Source: Tuctoria greenei (lineage: Eukaryota; Streptophyta; Magnoliopsida; Poales; Poaceae). From it: 64,000 bases of DNA. The first letter of the stretch is position 1. Each line of letters begins with the position of its first letter. The position numbers were made by a program, and so were the translations under genes. Location of the stretch: contig JAYESD010000001.1 of NCBI GenBank assembly GCA_036927565.1, positions 46,126,064 to 46,190,063 of the forward strand, written 5' to 3'. Below, in pieces: positions 21,071 to 31,241 of this stretch. Under the pieces are notes generated by a model. That model was not told where the DNA came from and searched no databases. It saw nothing but the letters and a program-made list of their open reading frames with translations.

Positions 21071-21700
21071 AGCCTTAGGGATGGGACCCAAACTCGCATT
21101 TAGGTAGCTCCGGACCCTCTCGGAGGGGTATACGCTCCTGAGTTGAAGGTGTTTCTGGTCTGTCCGCCAGGTCCCTAATCAGCTCCCCAGAGGTTTTGAG
21201 CATGGCTCGCACAAAAGTTGAGGCAGCATTTTTAAGAATAAAAGGCACGATAGTGTAACAATACAACTCATCTACTGTGATGAAGGCAGTATGCTCTTCA
21301 TCTTCCTTAAACATTGGAATTTGATTATATCAAGAATAAGCATCTAAGAAACACAGTAACTCATACCCAGAGGTAGAATCCACTACCTAATCTATTCTGG
21401 ATAATAGAAATGGGTTATTCAGGCATGCCTTATTCAATGTAGTGTATTTGATGCACATATGAAGCTTCCCACCGGCCTTTGGTACAACAACTGGGTTCGC
21501 CAACCACCGTGGATGATGAACCTCCTGGATGAATCCAACATCGAGGAGCTTCTTGATTTCTTTTCTGATGAAGTTCTGCCACTCAACAGATTGCTGGGCT
21601 TCTGTTGTATAAGCCATGCGTCAGGGTAGATCTTTAGACAGTGCTCGGTTACCTTCCTAGGGATCCCAAGCATTTGTAAAGGTTTCCATGCAAACATGTC
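21070..21700 (-). pseudogene. gypsy reverse transcriptase of element B, internally deleted
   Basis: The N-terminal part is open at 21617-21387, with VEWQNFIRKEIKKLLDVGFI, NPVVVPKAGGKLHMCIKYTTLN and NPFLLSRID. The next piece, 21314-21075, has DEEHTAFITVDELYCYTIVPF and LKNAASTFVRAM, which corresponds to the fingers/palm segment before the catalytic box. Immediately after it the reading passes into the linker (PLREGPELP). The region with the YxDD box and the RT thumb is therefore deleted. It would have copied the element RNA into DNA. Confidence 0.8.
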
Positions 21701-21793
21701 GACATTCGCCCGGAGGAAAGTGACTAGCGCGAGTTCCTATTTGTCTCCCAGACCTCCCGATATACGGGTGGTCTGGTTGGCATCAGAACCAAT

Positions 21794-22410
21794 TTAGACG
21801 AAATTGACGGGAACGTCGATCTCGCTGCTTGGTTGCACACGAGGTGCAGAACATGAGGCATACTGACGTGAGCTCGAAGGTTGAGCAGCTTGCTCCTTGT
21901 CGGATTCTTCTTCTTGCTCTAATGCAAGAGTATGAAGTTCCTCCAGCGTAGTAACTCCAGCAGTGCGGTCACCTAGAATCTGTAGGACGCCTGACAGAGT
22001 TGGCATCTTCAACACGAGCCGTAGTGGATCACAACCATGAACCTACACAGGGATGGCCTGCCTAGGATCACGTTGAAGGGTACGTTGATGTGAGCCACAT
22101 CAAACACCAGCTTATCGGATCTGTAGTTGTCCCGTGTCCCTAAGGTCACAAGTAAGATAATAGATCTAATAGGGGTGATAGCTCCCGAACCCAATCTTGA
22201 GAATGGGCGTGAGGTCCTAAGGTCCAAGAGGTTGAGCTGGAGCTTCACAAAAGCTGCGAAGCTGAGGAGGTTGAGTGTCGCACCTCCATCCACCAGGACA
22301 TGGTAGAGCTGGATGTTGTTGATAGTCGAGGAGACCATCATGGGCAATTGTCCAGCTCTGACCGTGTTCTTCAGACAATTTGAAGCATCAAAGGTGATGG
22401 AAGTATCCAT
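21794..22410 (-). pseudogene. gypsy aspartic protease of element B
   Basis: A retropepsin-like segment is open from 22410 to 22009. The active-site motif is LVDGGATLNLLS, where LVDxGA is expected. Further on, FNVILGRPSL matches the hydrophobic-Gly motif near the end of the fold. A stop at about 22008 separates it from an acidic, Ser/Gln-rich stretch (22015-21794) leading into RT. The enzyme would process the Gag-Pol polyprotein. Sequence upstream (SITFDASNCL) is the usual lead-in of this family. Confidence 0.8.
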
Positions 22411-22538
22411 CCACTTCTGATGAGGCTCTGCCTTGGCAGTAGGAGCAGCAGCAACCCTCTCTCAATGCATAGTCTTCAAGTTGCACCAAGAGGTGATATC
22501 CAGGACCCTCCATACATCATATGGAGAGTCTTCCGACT

Positions 22539-23345
22539 CTATTTGTTGGAGATGTTGGAATCATCATAAACGGTGTTGTAGACCACCTTTAACACCTTCA
22601 TGGCATCTTGGTAGCCTCGCTCCCGATCGGATGGAGCTTCGATGACTTTTTGCTTCCCTTCTGGCTGGCGGAAAGGGGTATTTTCTGGGTGCGTGCTGTT
22701 GCGTTCAGCAAGCCTCTTGACCTCTCGACAGTCTTCAAGATTGTGGGTCATCGATTTGTGTATCGGACACCACATCTTTTCACCATCACTGTCTTCAGAC
22801 GATGGTCGAGGTCGTTTGTCAGTGCATGGCCACCGGCCTCCCGAAGTTGCGGCAGCGGCAGCAGTAGGTGTGCCAGCAAATGACTTCTTCTTGTCACTTG
22901 ACTTCTTCTTCTTTTTTCCACTGCCAGTGGCAGTAGCTTTAGCTTTGGAGGATTGCCTTGCCTCCGCGGCTGGTTTGGAGTGCATTTCATGGCCCTCCAC
23001 ATCTCTAGCGCATTTGTCTGCCAGGCTGAAGAGCTTCGTGACGCTGCTAACATTCTTAGTTGCTAGCTTCTCCAACATCTTCTTATCTCAGACTCCCTGT
23101 CGAAATGCGATGATGACGGAAGCATTAGAGATAGAAGGGATGGTGTTCCATACCTGAGAGAATCGTTGGATGAAGGATCGCAGAAACTCCCCTCACATCT
23201 TTTGAACTGCATAGGTCTAGCTCGGTGTTGGGCCAGGTGTAGGAGCTCCTGAAGTTGGCGGTGAACTGCGGCTGAGTTTTGCCCAACTGTTGATGGAGCC
23301 GAGCAGTAAGACCATGAAGCAGCGGTTGAATTCACCATCTTGAAC
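22539..23345 (-). pseudogene. gypsy gag of element B, N-terminus deleted
   Basis: The C-terminal part is open at 23078-22539: LEKLATKNVSSVTKLFSLAD, then a Lys/Ser-rich basic stretch (KKKKKSSDKKKS) and a knuckle-like CPIHKSMTHNLEDC. Upstream, in other frames, HPTILSGMEHHPFYL-like coding and FTANFRSSYT (about 23270-23240) match the end of the capsid domain. Only about 240 bp separate this from the primer site, so some 200-250 N-terminal codons are gone. Gag would form the particle and bind RNA. Confidence 0.7.
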
Positions 23346-23360
23346 CTTGAAATCCCTCCT

Positions 23361-23378
23361 CCAACTTGACGCGCCAAA
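23361..23378 (-). other. primer-binding site of element B
   Basis: Directly after the LTR end the minus strand reads TTTGGCGCGTCAAGTTGG. Many grass gypsy elements have TTTGGCGCGCCA at this position; one base differs. I do not assign the tRNA. Confidence 0.7.
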
Positions 23379-24212
23379 TGTCGAAGTGTGAACTAGGACA
23401 CTTCGTCCGGTACTACTAAGAAGTTGTCCGCGGAGGTTCGTATTCAGTTGGGGCGCGATTCAAGATCCACAAGAGAGGTGAACATCGGGAGTTTTACGTG
23501 GATCGGGCCGCCTGAGCGTAATACCCTACTCCACGCAGTGTGTGTTGATTGCATGAGCTTGGATGGCTTGAGATTGTTGAGATTGCTTGTCCTTCTACCG
23601 TGCAGTGCAGCCCTTTTATATGCCAAGGACTGGCTATTACAGTATACGATTGGCCCAACAAGTGGCTCCAGCTGTAATAAACTACCCTATACACGATCTA
23701 CGATGTTATGGGCCGTTAATAGTGTTAAATGTGCCATAGTGATATCGTTACTAGCCTTGATATTCCTCTATTCATGCGTCATAAATATGGCATTAATGAT
23801 GCATTAACTAAGTCTGGTAATGACTAATTGATGGCTCTTGAATGTCCGTGCCATTGGAGATCCCGCTGTCTTCCCGTTGCTGATGTAGGTTATGGTGTTG
23901 ACACGTGGAAGCTCTAGAGCTTCCCTCAGCTGGGGATAGGTCTGCTACCATTGGACACGTGGCAGTGTCGGTGCTTCCTTGAGGAGGGAAACAGGTTCTA
24001 CTCTACAAGACACATGGCGGCACCAGGCTACCCAAACGAGGGAGGCAGGTTCGCTCTTCTGGACACGTGGCTACACCGAAGCTACCCTAAGGAGGGAGGT
24101 AGGTCCGGTTACACGGGATGTGTATCCCCTTCGAACGTATGCCACTTGGACATAGGAACTCCTTGGCTTTTCTTGCAGTATCGGGGGGTACCCGATACAC
24201 AGGGTACTGACA
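23379..24212 (-). repeat. 5' LTR of element B
   Basis: On the minus strand it starts TGTCAGTACCCTGTG at 24212 and ends CTTCGACA at 23379, 834 bp. Inside are a CACGTG array at 23902, 23956, 24064 with variants CACATG at 24011 and CACTTG at 24143, all about 53-55 bp apart except the last. It aligns with the LTR of A along its whole length with many substitutions and small gaps. Confidence 0.88.
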
Positions 24213-25921
24213 AAGTTCATCCTTGATTGTAATGTGTGAGTCTTCTAGTTTTGAGTAAATTTCGCTCATGCCCAAGTGACTTTCTCTTCTCCTTCTCAAG
24301 CTCAGGGAGTTTCTCAACCTCTTGATATCTCTTCCTTTCGTGGATGCACATATCTTCTTGTCGGTTGACAAGCTCCTCCTTCTCAAAAATTCATCCGGCA
24401 AATTTTTCATTTTCTTTAAAGCAGTTTTACTTAAACCTTTAAACAATTCCACATTTTCACTAGAGCTATCAAAATCATGAGTGGAGGAATTAAGTGAGAG
24501 AGGTGTAAGTCGAACATTTTTCTTGCCTTCCTTAGCAATGAGGCAAGAATGATTACGAGTCTCTCGTCCTCCCATGTTCGGAAAGAGCGTAGACTTCTTG
24601 GTAGGCTTTTTGATGGCAAAGGTAGCCATTTCCTCTTCTTCATCGAAGGAAGACTAGTCGTTTGAGTCCCACTCCTTGCCAATATGCGCTTGGTGAGCTT
24701 GCCTCCTTTTCTTGAAGGTCTTCTTCTCTTGTGGCTTCGCTTCCTTTTTCTTCTTTTTTTTCATATGTGCAGTCAACCACAAAGTGACCGTACTCGCCAC
24801 AGTTTTAGCAGGTACATCGTGCCTTGGATTTTAATTTTTGTTTGCTCTTCTCATCATTTGAGTTGCTGCCCTTCCTTCTTCTCATCATGCGCTTGAATTT
24901 CTTGATGAGGAGCATCATCTCTTCATCATCGAAATCTGTGCTCACATCACTTGTGTCTTCTTCGTCTTCTGCTTCACGAACATCCTTTCCTTTGGCCTTG
25001 CAAGTTGCTTTGAGGGAAACTTCCTTTTTCTTGGAGGAGGTAAGTTCAACAAAGTCTTTGACATGTTGGGCCTTCTTCTCCATCATCTCATGGTTGATAA
25101 TCTTGCCCAATAGTTCATCTGGAGTCATTTTGTGAAACCCCGAGCATTCTTGGATCATTAAGAACAAGGTGACATTTTTGGGCACAAAAGCTCTAATCAT
25201 CCTCATGATGACTTCATGATTGGTCCACTTCTTGCTCCCATAAGACCTGGTCTTGTTGATGAGTGCTTTCATTCGGTTGTACATTTCTTGAGTTGATTCA
25301 CCCTTCTCAATGGCAAACCTCCCCAATTCTCCTTCAAGCATTTCATCTTTTGCTTCACGAACTGATTGATTTCCTTCGTGAGCTATCTTGAGTGTATACC
25401 AGATTTCCTTGGGACATTCCAGTCCATCAATCTTGGTAAACTCTTCTCGGCTCAAGGAAGAAGTAATCATTGCAACAGCTTGTGCGTTGCGTTGAATTTC
25501 TTGATCTTGCTCCGGAGTGAGTTCATCATCATTATCCGGGACATCTACACATGTATACACAACATCCCAAACACTGGGGTTTAAGGAGATAAGATGCATT
25601 TTCAAATTATACTTCCACATGGTATAATCATTTCCGCGTAAATAAAGTGGTTTCTCATGGAATTGAAAGATAATGATTATTAGAATTACGATGATCATAA
25701 TTATAAGGATATCGGGAGTAGTCATGATGACCACTCCGCGTCGTCTTCTTGTCTTCTTCCTTGACCTTTTTGCTTAGAAGGTTCTTTCTTAGAAGCTCCT
25801 TGAGTTGACACACTTCTCGATCATCGTGTTTGTTCTCCTTGAGTACATCGAATGCCTTTGTGTCATGATCATCTTCGGTATTGGGCACCTTCGGGATCTT
25901 GTTGTTCTTCTATGACGCCAT
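24213..25921 (-). pseudogene. Sirevirus-like gag of C2, split by element B
   Basis: The start codon is at 25921, with a stop four codons in (MAS*), then NNKIPKVPNTEDDHDTKAFD. A frame change at about 25700 leads into the longest open piece, 25734-24805, with DYTMWKYNLKMHLISLNPSV, ITSSLSREEFTKIDGLECPK, MLEGELGRFAIEKGESTQEM and a lysine-rich stretch. A knuckle NCGEYGHFVVDC follows near 24800. The piece 24629-24213 is the Ser-rich and coiled part (SKLEDSHITIKDEL), cut by B. The same sequence continues uninterrupted in C3 near 35870. Confidence 0.85.
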
Positions 25922-25961
25922 TTGATCTCTCCGAGAGGTGAGTCTTGTAGATGGAGAGCCT

Positions 25962-25973
25962 GCTCTGATACCA
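25962..25973 (-). other. primer-binding site of C2
   Basis: The minus strand reads TGGTATCAGAGC, the exact complement expected for plant initiator tRNA-Met, two bases after the LTR end. Confidence 0.9.
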
Positions 25974-25975
25974 AT

Positions 25976-27812
25976 TGAATGTGGCCTAGAGGGGGCAAAT
26001 AGGCTTTAAAAGTTTTCCCGCACACTTAATCAAATTGTTAAATTCCTGTTGGACAGAACTTGTCCGATACGAATACCGGCTAGTCCGGTGTGCTGATGTT
26101 TTGAGAACCAATTAAGTGTTGATGCAGAAATTTCAAATAAAATGGCAGTGTAATGTAATTCCTATTCTTAAAACTTGAACAAGAGATATGATTGCTTAAT
26201 TTTCATGTGGAGCACATATTACTTGATTGATCAAGTCTAATGCCCTAGATGATGAGAATTCGAAAGTAAAAGAGTGAAGCACGCAAGACACAAATTTTTA
26301 CAGAGGTTCGATCTCACCAAAGAGATCTACTCCTTGTTGAGGAAGCCCACACAGAGTCGGGTCTCTTCAAACCCTTTTCCCTCGTCAAGTCACCACATAA
26401 GGCCGACTTGATTCCACTATCACAGGTAATTAACGAGTTGGTGGGGCAACCTCACACGTTGAGGGCTCCCACAAGAATTACAGCAGAAAAATGATCGAGT
26501 ACACTCGAAAAGATTACAAGTAATGCAAGAGTGCATAGAGATCAAACCCCAAGAGCTCAATGACGCGTAGACAACTATCTTCCAATCCCAAATATGAATA
26601 CTCAAAGAATTCCACTTTTGATGTTCTTAGATGTGTGGGGAGATGTGTTTTTGTGCACTCGGGAAAAGTGGCAGTGCTAGGGTTTGAATTTTGAACAGTA
26701 GAATATGAGAGTTATGTTTCTGGGGTCGTGGATCTCCTATTTATAGTGTTACCCAAAATATTACCATTAGGGATCCCGACGGTCGGACTAGTCTGCTCAG
26801 GGGACCGTACATGTCCGTTGAGCTGTGTGAAATCTGCTTGGAATGTGCAGCACACTAAAAACCCTAATATATGTGAGGTATAGCGGACTAGTCTAGTAGG
26901 AGTCCGGACTTGTCTGGTGCCCTGTGTATTGGATCATCAAAAAGTTTCTTGGACTAGTTCAGTCAACGAACAGACTTGTTCGGTGCATAGTGTCATGAAA
27001 CATCTGAGAGTTTTTCAGACTATTCCAATGCATGAACGGACTTGTCCGGTGCATAGTGTTATGGAACATCAGAAAGTTTAATGGGCTAGTTCAGTCCATG
27101 AATGGATTAGTCTAGTGCACTATGAAGTGAGATTATAGAAAGTTGAACGGACTAGTCTGGTGCACTGTGAAGTGAGACATCAGAGAGTTGACGGACTAGT
27201 CTGGTGCTCAGTGAATTATTAAGGTTGATTTTAAGCCCTTACTCCTACGCAAAAACTTGTCCGGTCCACAAATGAACTTGTTTGGTGCATTGTGTTGTGA
27301 AACATTAGAGAGTTTTTCGAACTAGTCGAATGCATGAACGGACTTGTTCGGTGCACAGTGTTATGGAACATCAGAAAGTTTAAAAGACTAGTTCGGTCCA
27401 TGAACGGACTAGTCCGGAGCACTGTGAAGTAAGATTACAAAAAGATGAACAGATTAGACCGGTCAATGAATGGACTAGTCCAGTGCACTGTGAAGTGATA
27501 CATCAGAGGGTTGAACGGACTAGTCCGGTGCTAAGTGAATTATTAAGGTTGATTTTAAGCCCTTACTCGTACGCAAAGACTTGAGCTCTTGGGATGTGTC
27601 TCTCACACACATCCTAAACAATTAAGTCTACTTTGCGCTTCATTCATCAATTGGGCTTTTATTCTTCTTTATCACTTCACTTTTCACTTTTTGAGTGCAC
27701 CAAACTATCTCATTTGAGTTGACTTGCATTCTTCACAACAAGTTGATTATGATCTCATTCGTTTGTTTTAAATCTCCCAGAACCCACAAGGTAATGCCTA
27801 GATGCACTTTCA
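25976..27812 (-). repeat. 5' LTR of C2
   Basis: It starts TGAAAGTGCATCTAGGC at 27812 and ends GGCCACATTCA at 25976, 1837 bp. It is longer than the C3 LTR because part of it is duplicated. It carries many copies of GGACTAGTCC/GGACTTGTCC palindromes and GTGTGTGAGAGACACATCCC near 27595. The downstream part (26230-26460) has AAATAGGAGATCCACGACCCC as the likely TATA region, then AAACCCTAG and the conserved transcript region. Confidence 0.85.
26938..27575 (-). repeat. two-copy tandem duplication within the C2 LTR
   Basis: AGAAAGTTTAA...GACTAGTTC recurs at 27071 and 27373, and AAGGTTGATTTTAAGCCCTTACTC at 27221 and 27545, so units of about 300-325 bp stand side by side. Each unit has several GGACTAGTCC-like palindromes joined by CAGTGTGAAGTGA-type spacers. 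Confidence 0.8.
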
Positions 27813-27819
27813 GCTTCGC

Positions 27820-29303
27820 TGAATGTGGCCTAGAGGGGGTGAATAGGCTTTAAAAATTTCTATGCAACACTTAATAAATACGTTAAATACCGAGGGACCA
27901 GACTTGTCCGATATGTGATACGGACTAGTCCGGTGATTCAATTACTCCGATAGGATTAAGTGTTTAGGGGGGAATTTCAAATGAAGTGGTAGCGGAATGT
28001 AATTACTATTCTTACAACTTGAAAAAGAGATATGATTGCTTAATTTTTACATGGAACTTGATTGATCAATTCTAATGCCCTAGATGATGAAACTTGCAAA
28101 AGTAAAAGAATGGAACACACAAGACATAGATTTTTATCGAGGTTCGATCTCACAAAAGAGATCTACTTCTTGTTGCGGAGGCCCACATAGAGTCGGGTCT
28201 CTTCACACCCTTTCCCTCGTCAAGTCACCACACAAGGCCGACTTGAGTTCCACTATCACGGTGTAATCACCAAGTTGGTGGGGCAACCTCACACGTTGAG
28301 GGCTCCCAATAAATTACATCGAGAAAGGTGATCGAATACACTTATAAAGATCACAAGTAATGAATGAGTGTATAAGAGATCATACCCCAAGAGCTCAACG
28401 ATGCGTAGACGACGATTTCCCTATCCCAAATCTGGATACCTAAAATATTTAACTCTTTTTGGCCTTTAGATGTGTGGGGAGATGTGTTTTTGTGCACTTG
28501 GGACAAGTGGTGGTGCTAGGGTTTATGTTTTTGATGGTTGTGTATGATACTTGTGTTAGTGGGGTCGTGGATCTTCTATTTATAGTGTTTCAAAAATATT
28601 ACCGTTAGGGATCTCGACGGCCAGACTAGTCCGCTCTTGTGACCAGACTTGTTCGGTGTGCTGTGTAAAATTTGCGTCGAATGTTCAACACATTAAAAAC
28701 TCTAATTTGTGTGAGGTATACCGGACTTGTCTGTATTGGAACAAAGAGTTCATCAGACCAGTCCATTGTGATTACTGCAAGTTGATCGGACTAGTCTGCA
28801 ATATGATGGACTTGTTCGGTGCAATGTGAATTGTGCTTTTCCAACTTGTCTAAGTGAAATATCAGAAAGTTGAATGGACTTGTCCGGTCTATGTCCGTAC
28901 TTGTCTGATTCAAGGTGAATTGAAACATCAAAAGAGTTTAACGGACTTGTCCGGTGCTCAGTGAACTGTGACATCAGAAGTTAATCGGACTAGTCAGGTT
29001 GGTGTCCGGACTAATCCACTGCTCAGTGAATTGCTTAGATTGATTTTATCCCTTACCCTCTACGCAAAGACATGAGCTCTTGGGATGTGTCTCTCACACA
29101 CATCCTGTACAATTATGTATACTTTGCGCTTCCATTGAACATTTGGGCTTCTTCCTTCGTCACATCTCATTATTCACCTTTTTGGTTGCATCATAATATC
29201 TAATCTTTGTTGACCTGCATTCATCCCAATGAATTCATTAGGATCTCATATGTTTGTCATCAATCGTCCAAAGCCCACAAGGCAATGCCTAGATGCACTT
29301 TCA
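27820..29303 (-). repeat. 3' LTR of C3
   Basis: It starts TGAAAGTGCATCTAGGC at 29303 after the tract AAAAAGTGGGAGAT and ends GGCCACATTCA at 27820, 1484 bp. Palindromes of the form GGACTAGTCC and GGACTTGTCC occur repeatedly at 27900-27930, 28620-28660 and 28780-29010. ATAAATAGAAGATCCACGACCCC near 28580 is the probable TATA region. Confidence 0.88.
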
Positions 29304-29680
29304 ATCTCCCACTTTTTGGTGATTGGTGACAAGCAATTGAGATTTCACAATTAAGATTAAAATTGATTTTCATAAAGTGGGCATATATGAGAATGACAAA
29401 TTAGCAACAAAAACTTCTCACATATATGCACTCTTTATGGTGGGGTGCCTATAACGTGCTTGTGATCAATTAATGTGATGAGCAAAATTAAGAGCATAGC
29501 AATTATAACATCAACGGTCACAGTAATATTAAACTAAGCATCACACATTTATATTAAATAAAATAGGAACATCCAAAGGATATTACAATAACTTGAAATT
29601 TAAGATACATGTCCATGATCACTAGTCCTTAAGACTTACAAGTAAATAATACTATTCTCAATCTCTCCCCCTTTGGCATC
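29304..29680 (-). other. polypurine tract and upstream copy of C3
   Basis: The tract next to the LTR reads AAAAAGTGGGAGAT on the minus strand (29317-29304). A second, stronger one, AAAGGGGGAGAGATTG, lies at about 29676-29661. Multiplication of the polypurine tract is a published trait of Sireviruses. The stretch between them has no gene. Confidence 0.7.
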
Positions 29681-29714
29681 AAGGCACCAAAAAGAGAAAA
29701 ATTGAGGGAAATCA

Positions 29715-31241
29715 CTTATCGCCACTCCCTCCCTCACTCTCAGTCCTATCTTCATGATGATGTAGTGCTGGTAGATGAAACTAGGAAAGGAGTTGCCATC
29801 TCTGTGATGTTCTCTGCTGAATCCTCTGAGATTTGAGGTGATCCCACTGGCTCAATATCTAGCTTCTCACATATTGCTTTGATGTTTTACTTCATATACC
29901 TTTGATGTCTTTTTCTAGCTAGACTTTCCTTGTGCTGCTTAACTTCCACTTTGCGGCTGGATGCAAAGATGGAGGAGAGCATTTTCAGCACACCTCAGGA
30001 GGACTCTTTGGAGGATGGAGGAGCAGAGGTAGTAGCTGGAGTCATTGTTCCTTCATGAGCATGCTTAGATCTCTATTCCACTGCTGGTGAGGCAAGAGCA
30101 GGGGAAACAGTGTAGACAATTGTCTTCTAGGGCTTGAGGCTGGTATGTTCAACATCATTAACAAATTCAAGGTCGGTGACCTTCTCAATCAATAACATGA
30201 TGTAAGGTGCATAGTTATATGATGTATTGGGAGTGATTGAGATTTTCACAATGTCATTGTAGATATATTCAAAGACATTGAAGTTCTTGCTTATTACTTT
30301 CATCAAGGTCCTTATAGTTCCTTGAATTTCCCCCGTATCTCCATGCTTTGGTGCAATATTCTTTATGAAAATTCTATTAAGCACGGCAAAGAATGGCTTC
30401 AAGTACTTGGTGGTAGGAGGCTTGTATGGCATTCTTGTATCATAGAGGAATTCTAGCTCATCCTTCTCCAAAGGCTTCAAGTTATGAATAATGAGCTCAT
30501 TTTCCAAGGTATCGTCAAGTTGAAGTATCCTGGCAAATTCCTCATAAGTGACACTATACTTGAATCCATGTGTCATCCAACTCATCTTATCCCCATCATC
30601 AAAGGCAAAGTAGAGAGTAGAGTAAAATTGGATGATGACTTCATTGTTCCAGTTGTATTGGAAGGATCGAAGATCCTTCAAACCATGCCTCTCCAATTCC
30701 TCCAAGACTTCATAATATGCTTGACAGTTCTTGGAATGTAAATAAGTCATGTCCACCCATTGACTATCAACCACTAGATTTCACATCTTCATGTACACAT
30801 GCTCATAGTAGTCATCATGGAAGTGGCTCCAAAATCTTGGATCAACAGATTGCTTCGGCTGCTCATAAGCTTCAATCTTTCTGAACTGGTCAGCCAACTC
30901 GTTTCCTTTCCCCATGAAGTCATTTTTGATGGTTGTCTATTGCGCTGCATAGGTGACTTCATCTTGAGCGGACCAATGGGACCACTAGCAAGTCCTTTCC
31001 CCTCGTTGGCACTCCTTCTAGGTAGGGTTGAGCTAGCACCAGCACCATCCTTGCTCAATGCTTTCTTTACTACCACTTTCCTCTTTTTCGGAAGAGAATC
31101 ATCTAGAGGAGAGGAGTGGGCATTGAAGTCATGATTCTTCTTGCTTACACTTTCTTTTGCCCTTACAACTCTTGCACGTTCACACTTGGCTTCATAGTCA
31201 AACATGTTGTCATCTGAAGCGGACGACATCGTGCCTACCAC
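29715..31241 (-). pseudogene. envelope-position ORF of C3, plant transposon protein family
   Basis: The reading starts with MVGTMSSASDDNMFDYEAKC at 31241; the start may be the internal Met of MSSASDD. The first part (to 30789) is charged, with a basic patch KKRKVVVKKA that looks like a nuclear signal. After a frame change near 30880 the second part (30774-30127) is a compact domain with YLHSKNCQAYYEVLEELERH, GDKMSWMTHGFKYSVTYEEF and YNYAPYIMLLIEKV. I recall such domains from grass repeats as 'putative plant transposon protein'. A decayed Ser/Thr-rich and Lys-rich tail extends to about 29715. I see no signal peptide or clear membrane span, so 'envelope-like' describes position only. Function unknown. 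Confidence 0.7.

Larger units (their letters stand above)
18812..24212 (-). mobile_element. Ty3/gypsy Tat-type element B, 5' LTR to integrase
   Basis: On the minus strand the order is LTR, primer site, gag, protease, RT, RNase H, second RNase H and integrase. The similarity to A stops abruptly at about 18811 inside the integrase tail, so the antisense gene and 3' LTR are missing. The 5' end, at 24212, lies inside the gag of copia C2; the bases just outside (24213-24217, AAGTT) would be one target duplication. The LTR and pol show the same family as element A. Confidence 0.85.
24213..27812 (-). mobile_element. Sirevirus-like copia element C2, 5' part
   Basis: On the minus strand a 5' LTR, a perfect initiator tRNA-Met primer site and gag are present. 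The gag is interrupted at 24212 by element B, and the remainder is not found beyond the truncated end of B. The LTR starts seven bases from the end of the C3 3' LTR, in the same orientation. Confidence 0.85.

Noticed and set aside
22642..23157. 171-codon plus-strand ORF with hydrophobic stretches
   Set aside because: It is the reverse shadow of the Lys/Ser-rich gag of B; the Phe/Leu runs come from reading lysine codons backwards.
29715..31241. True viral envelope gene in C3
   Set aside because: Only its position matches. No signal peptide, cleavage site or membrane anchor is visible, and the second domain resembles proteins annotated as plant transposon proteins.
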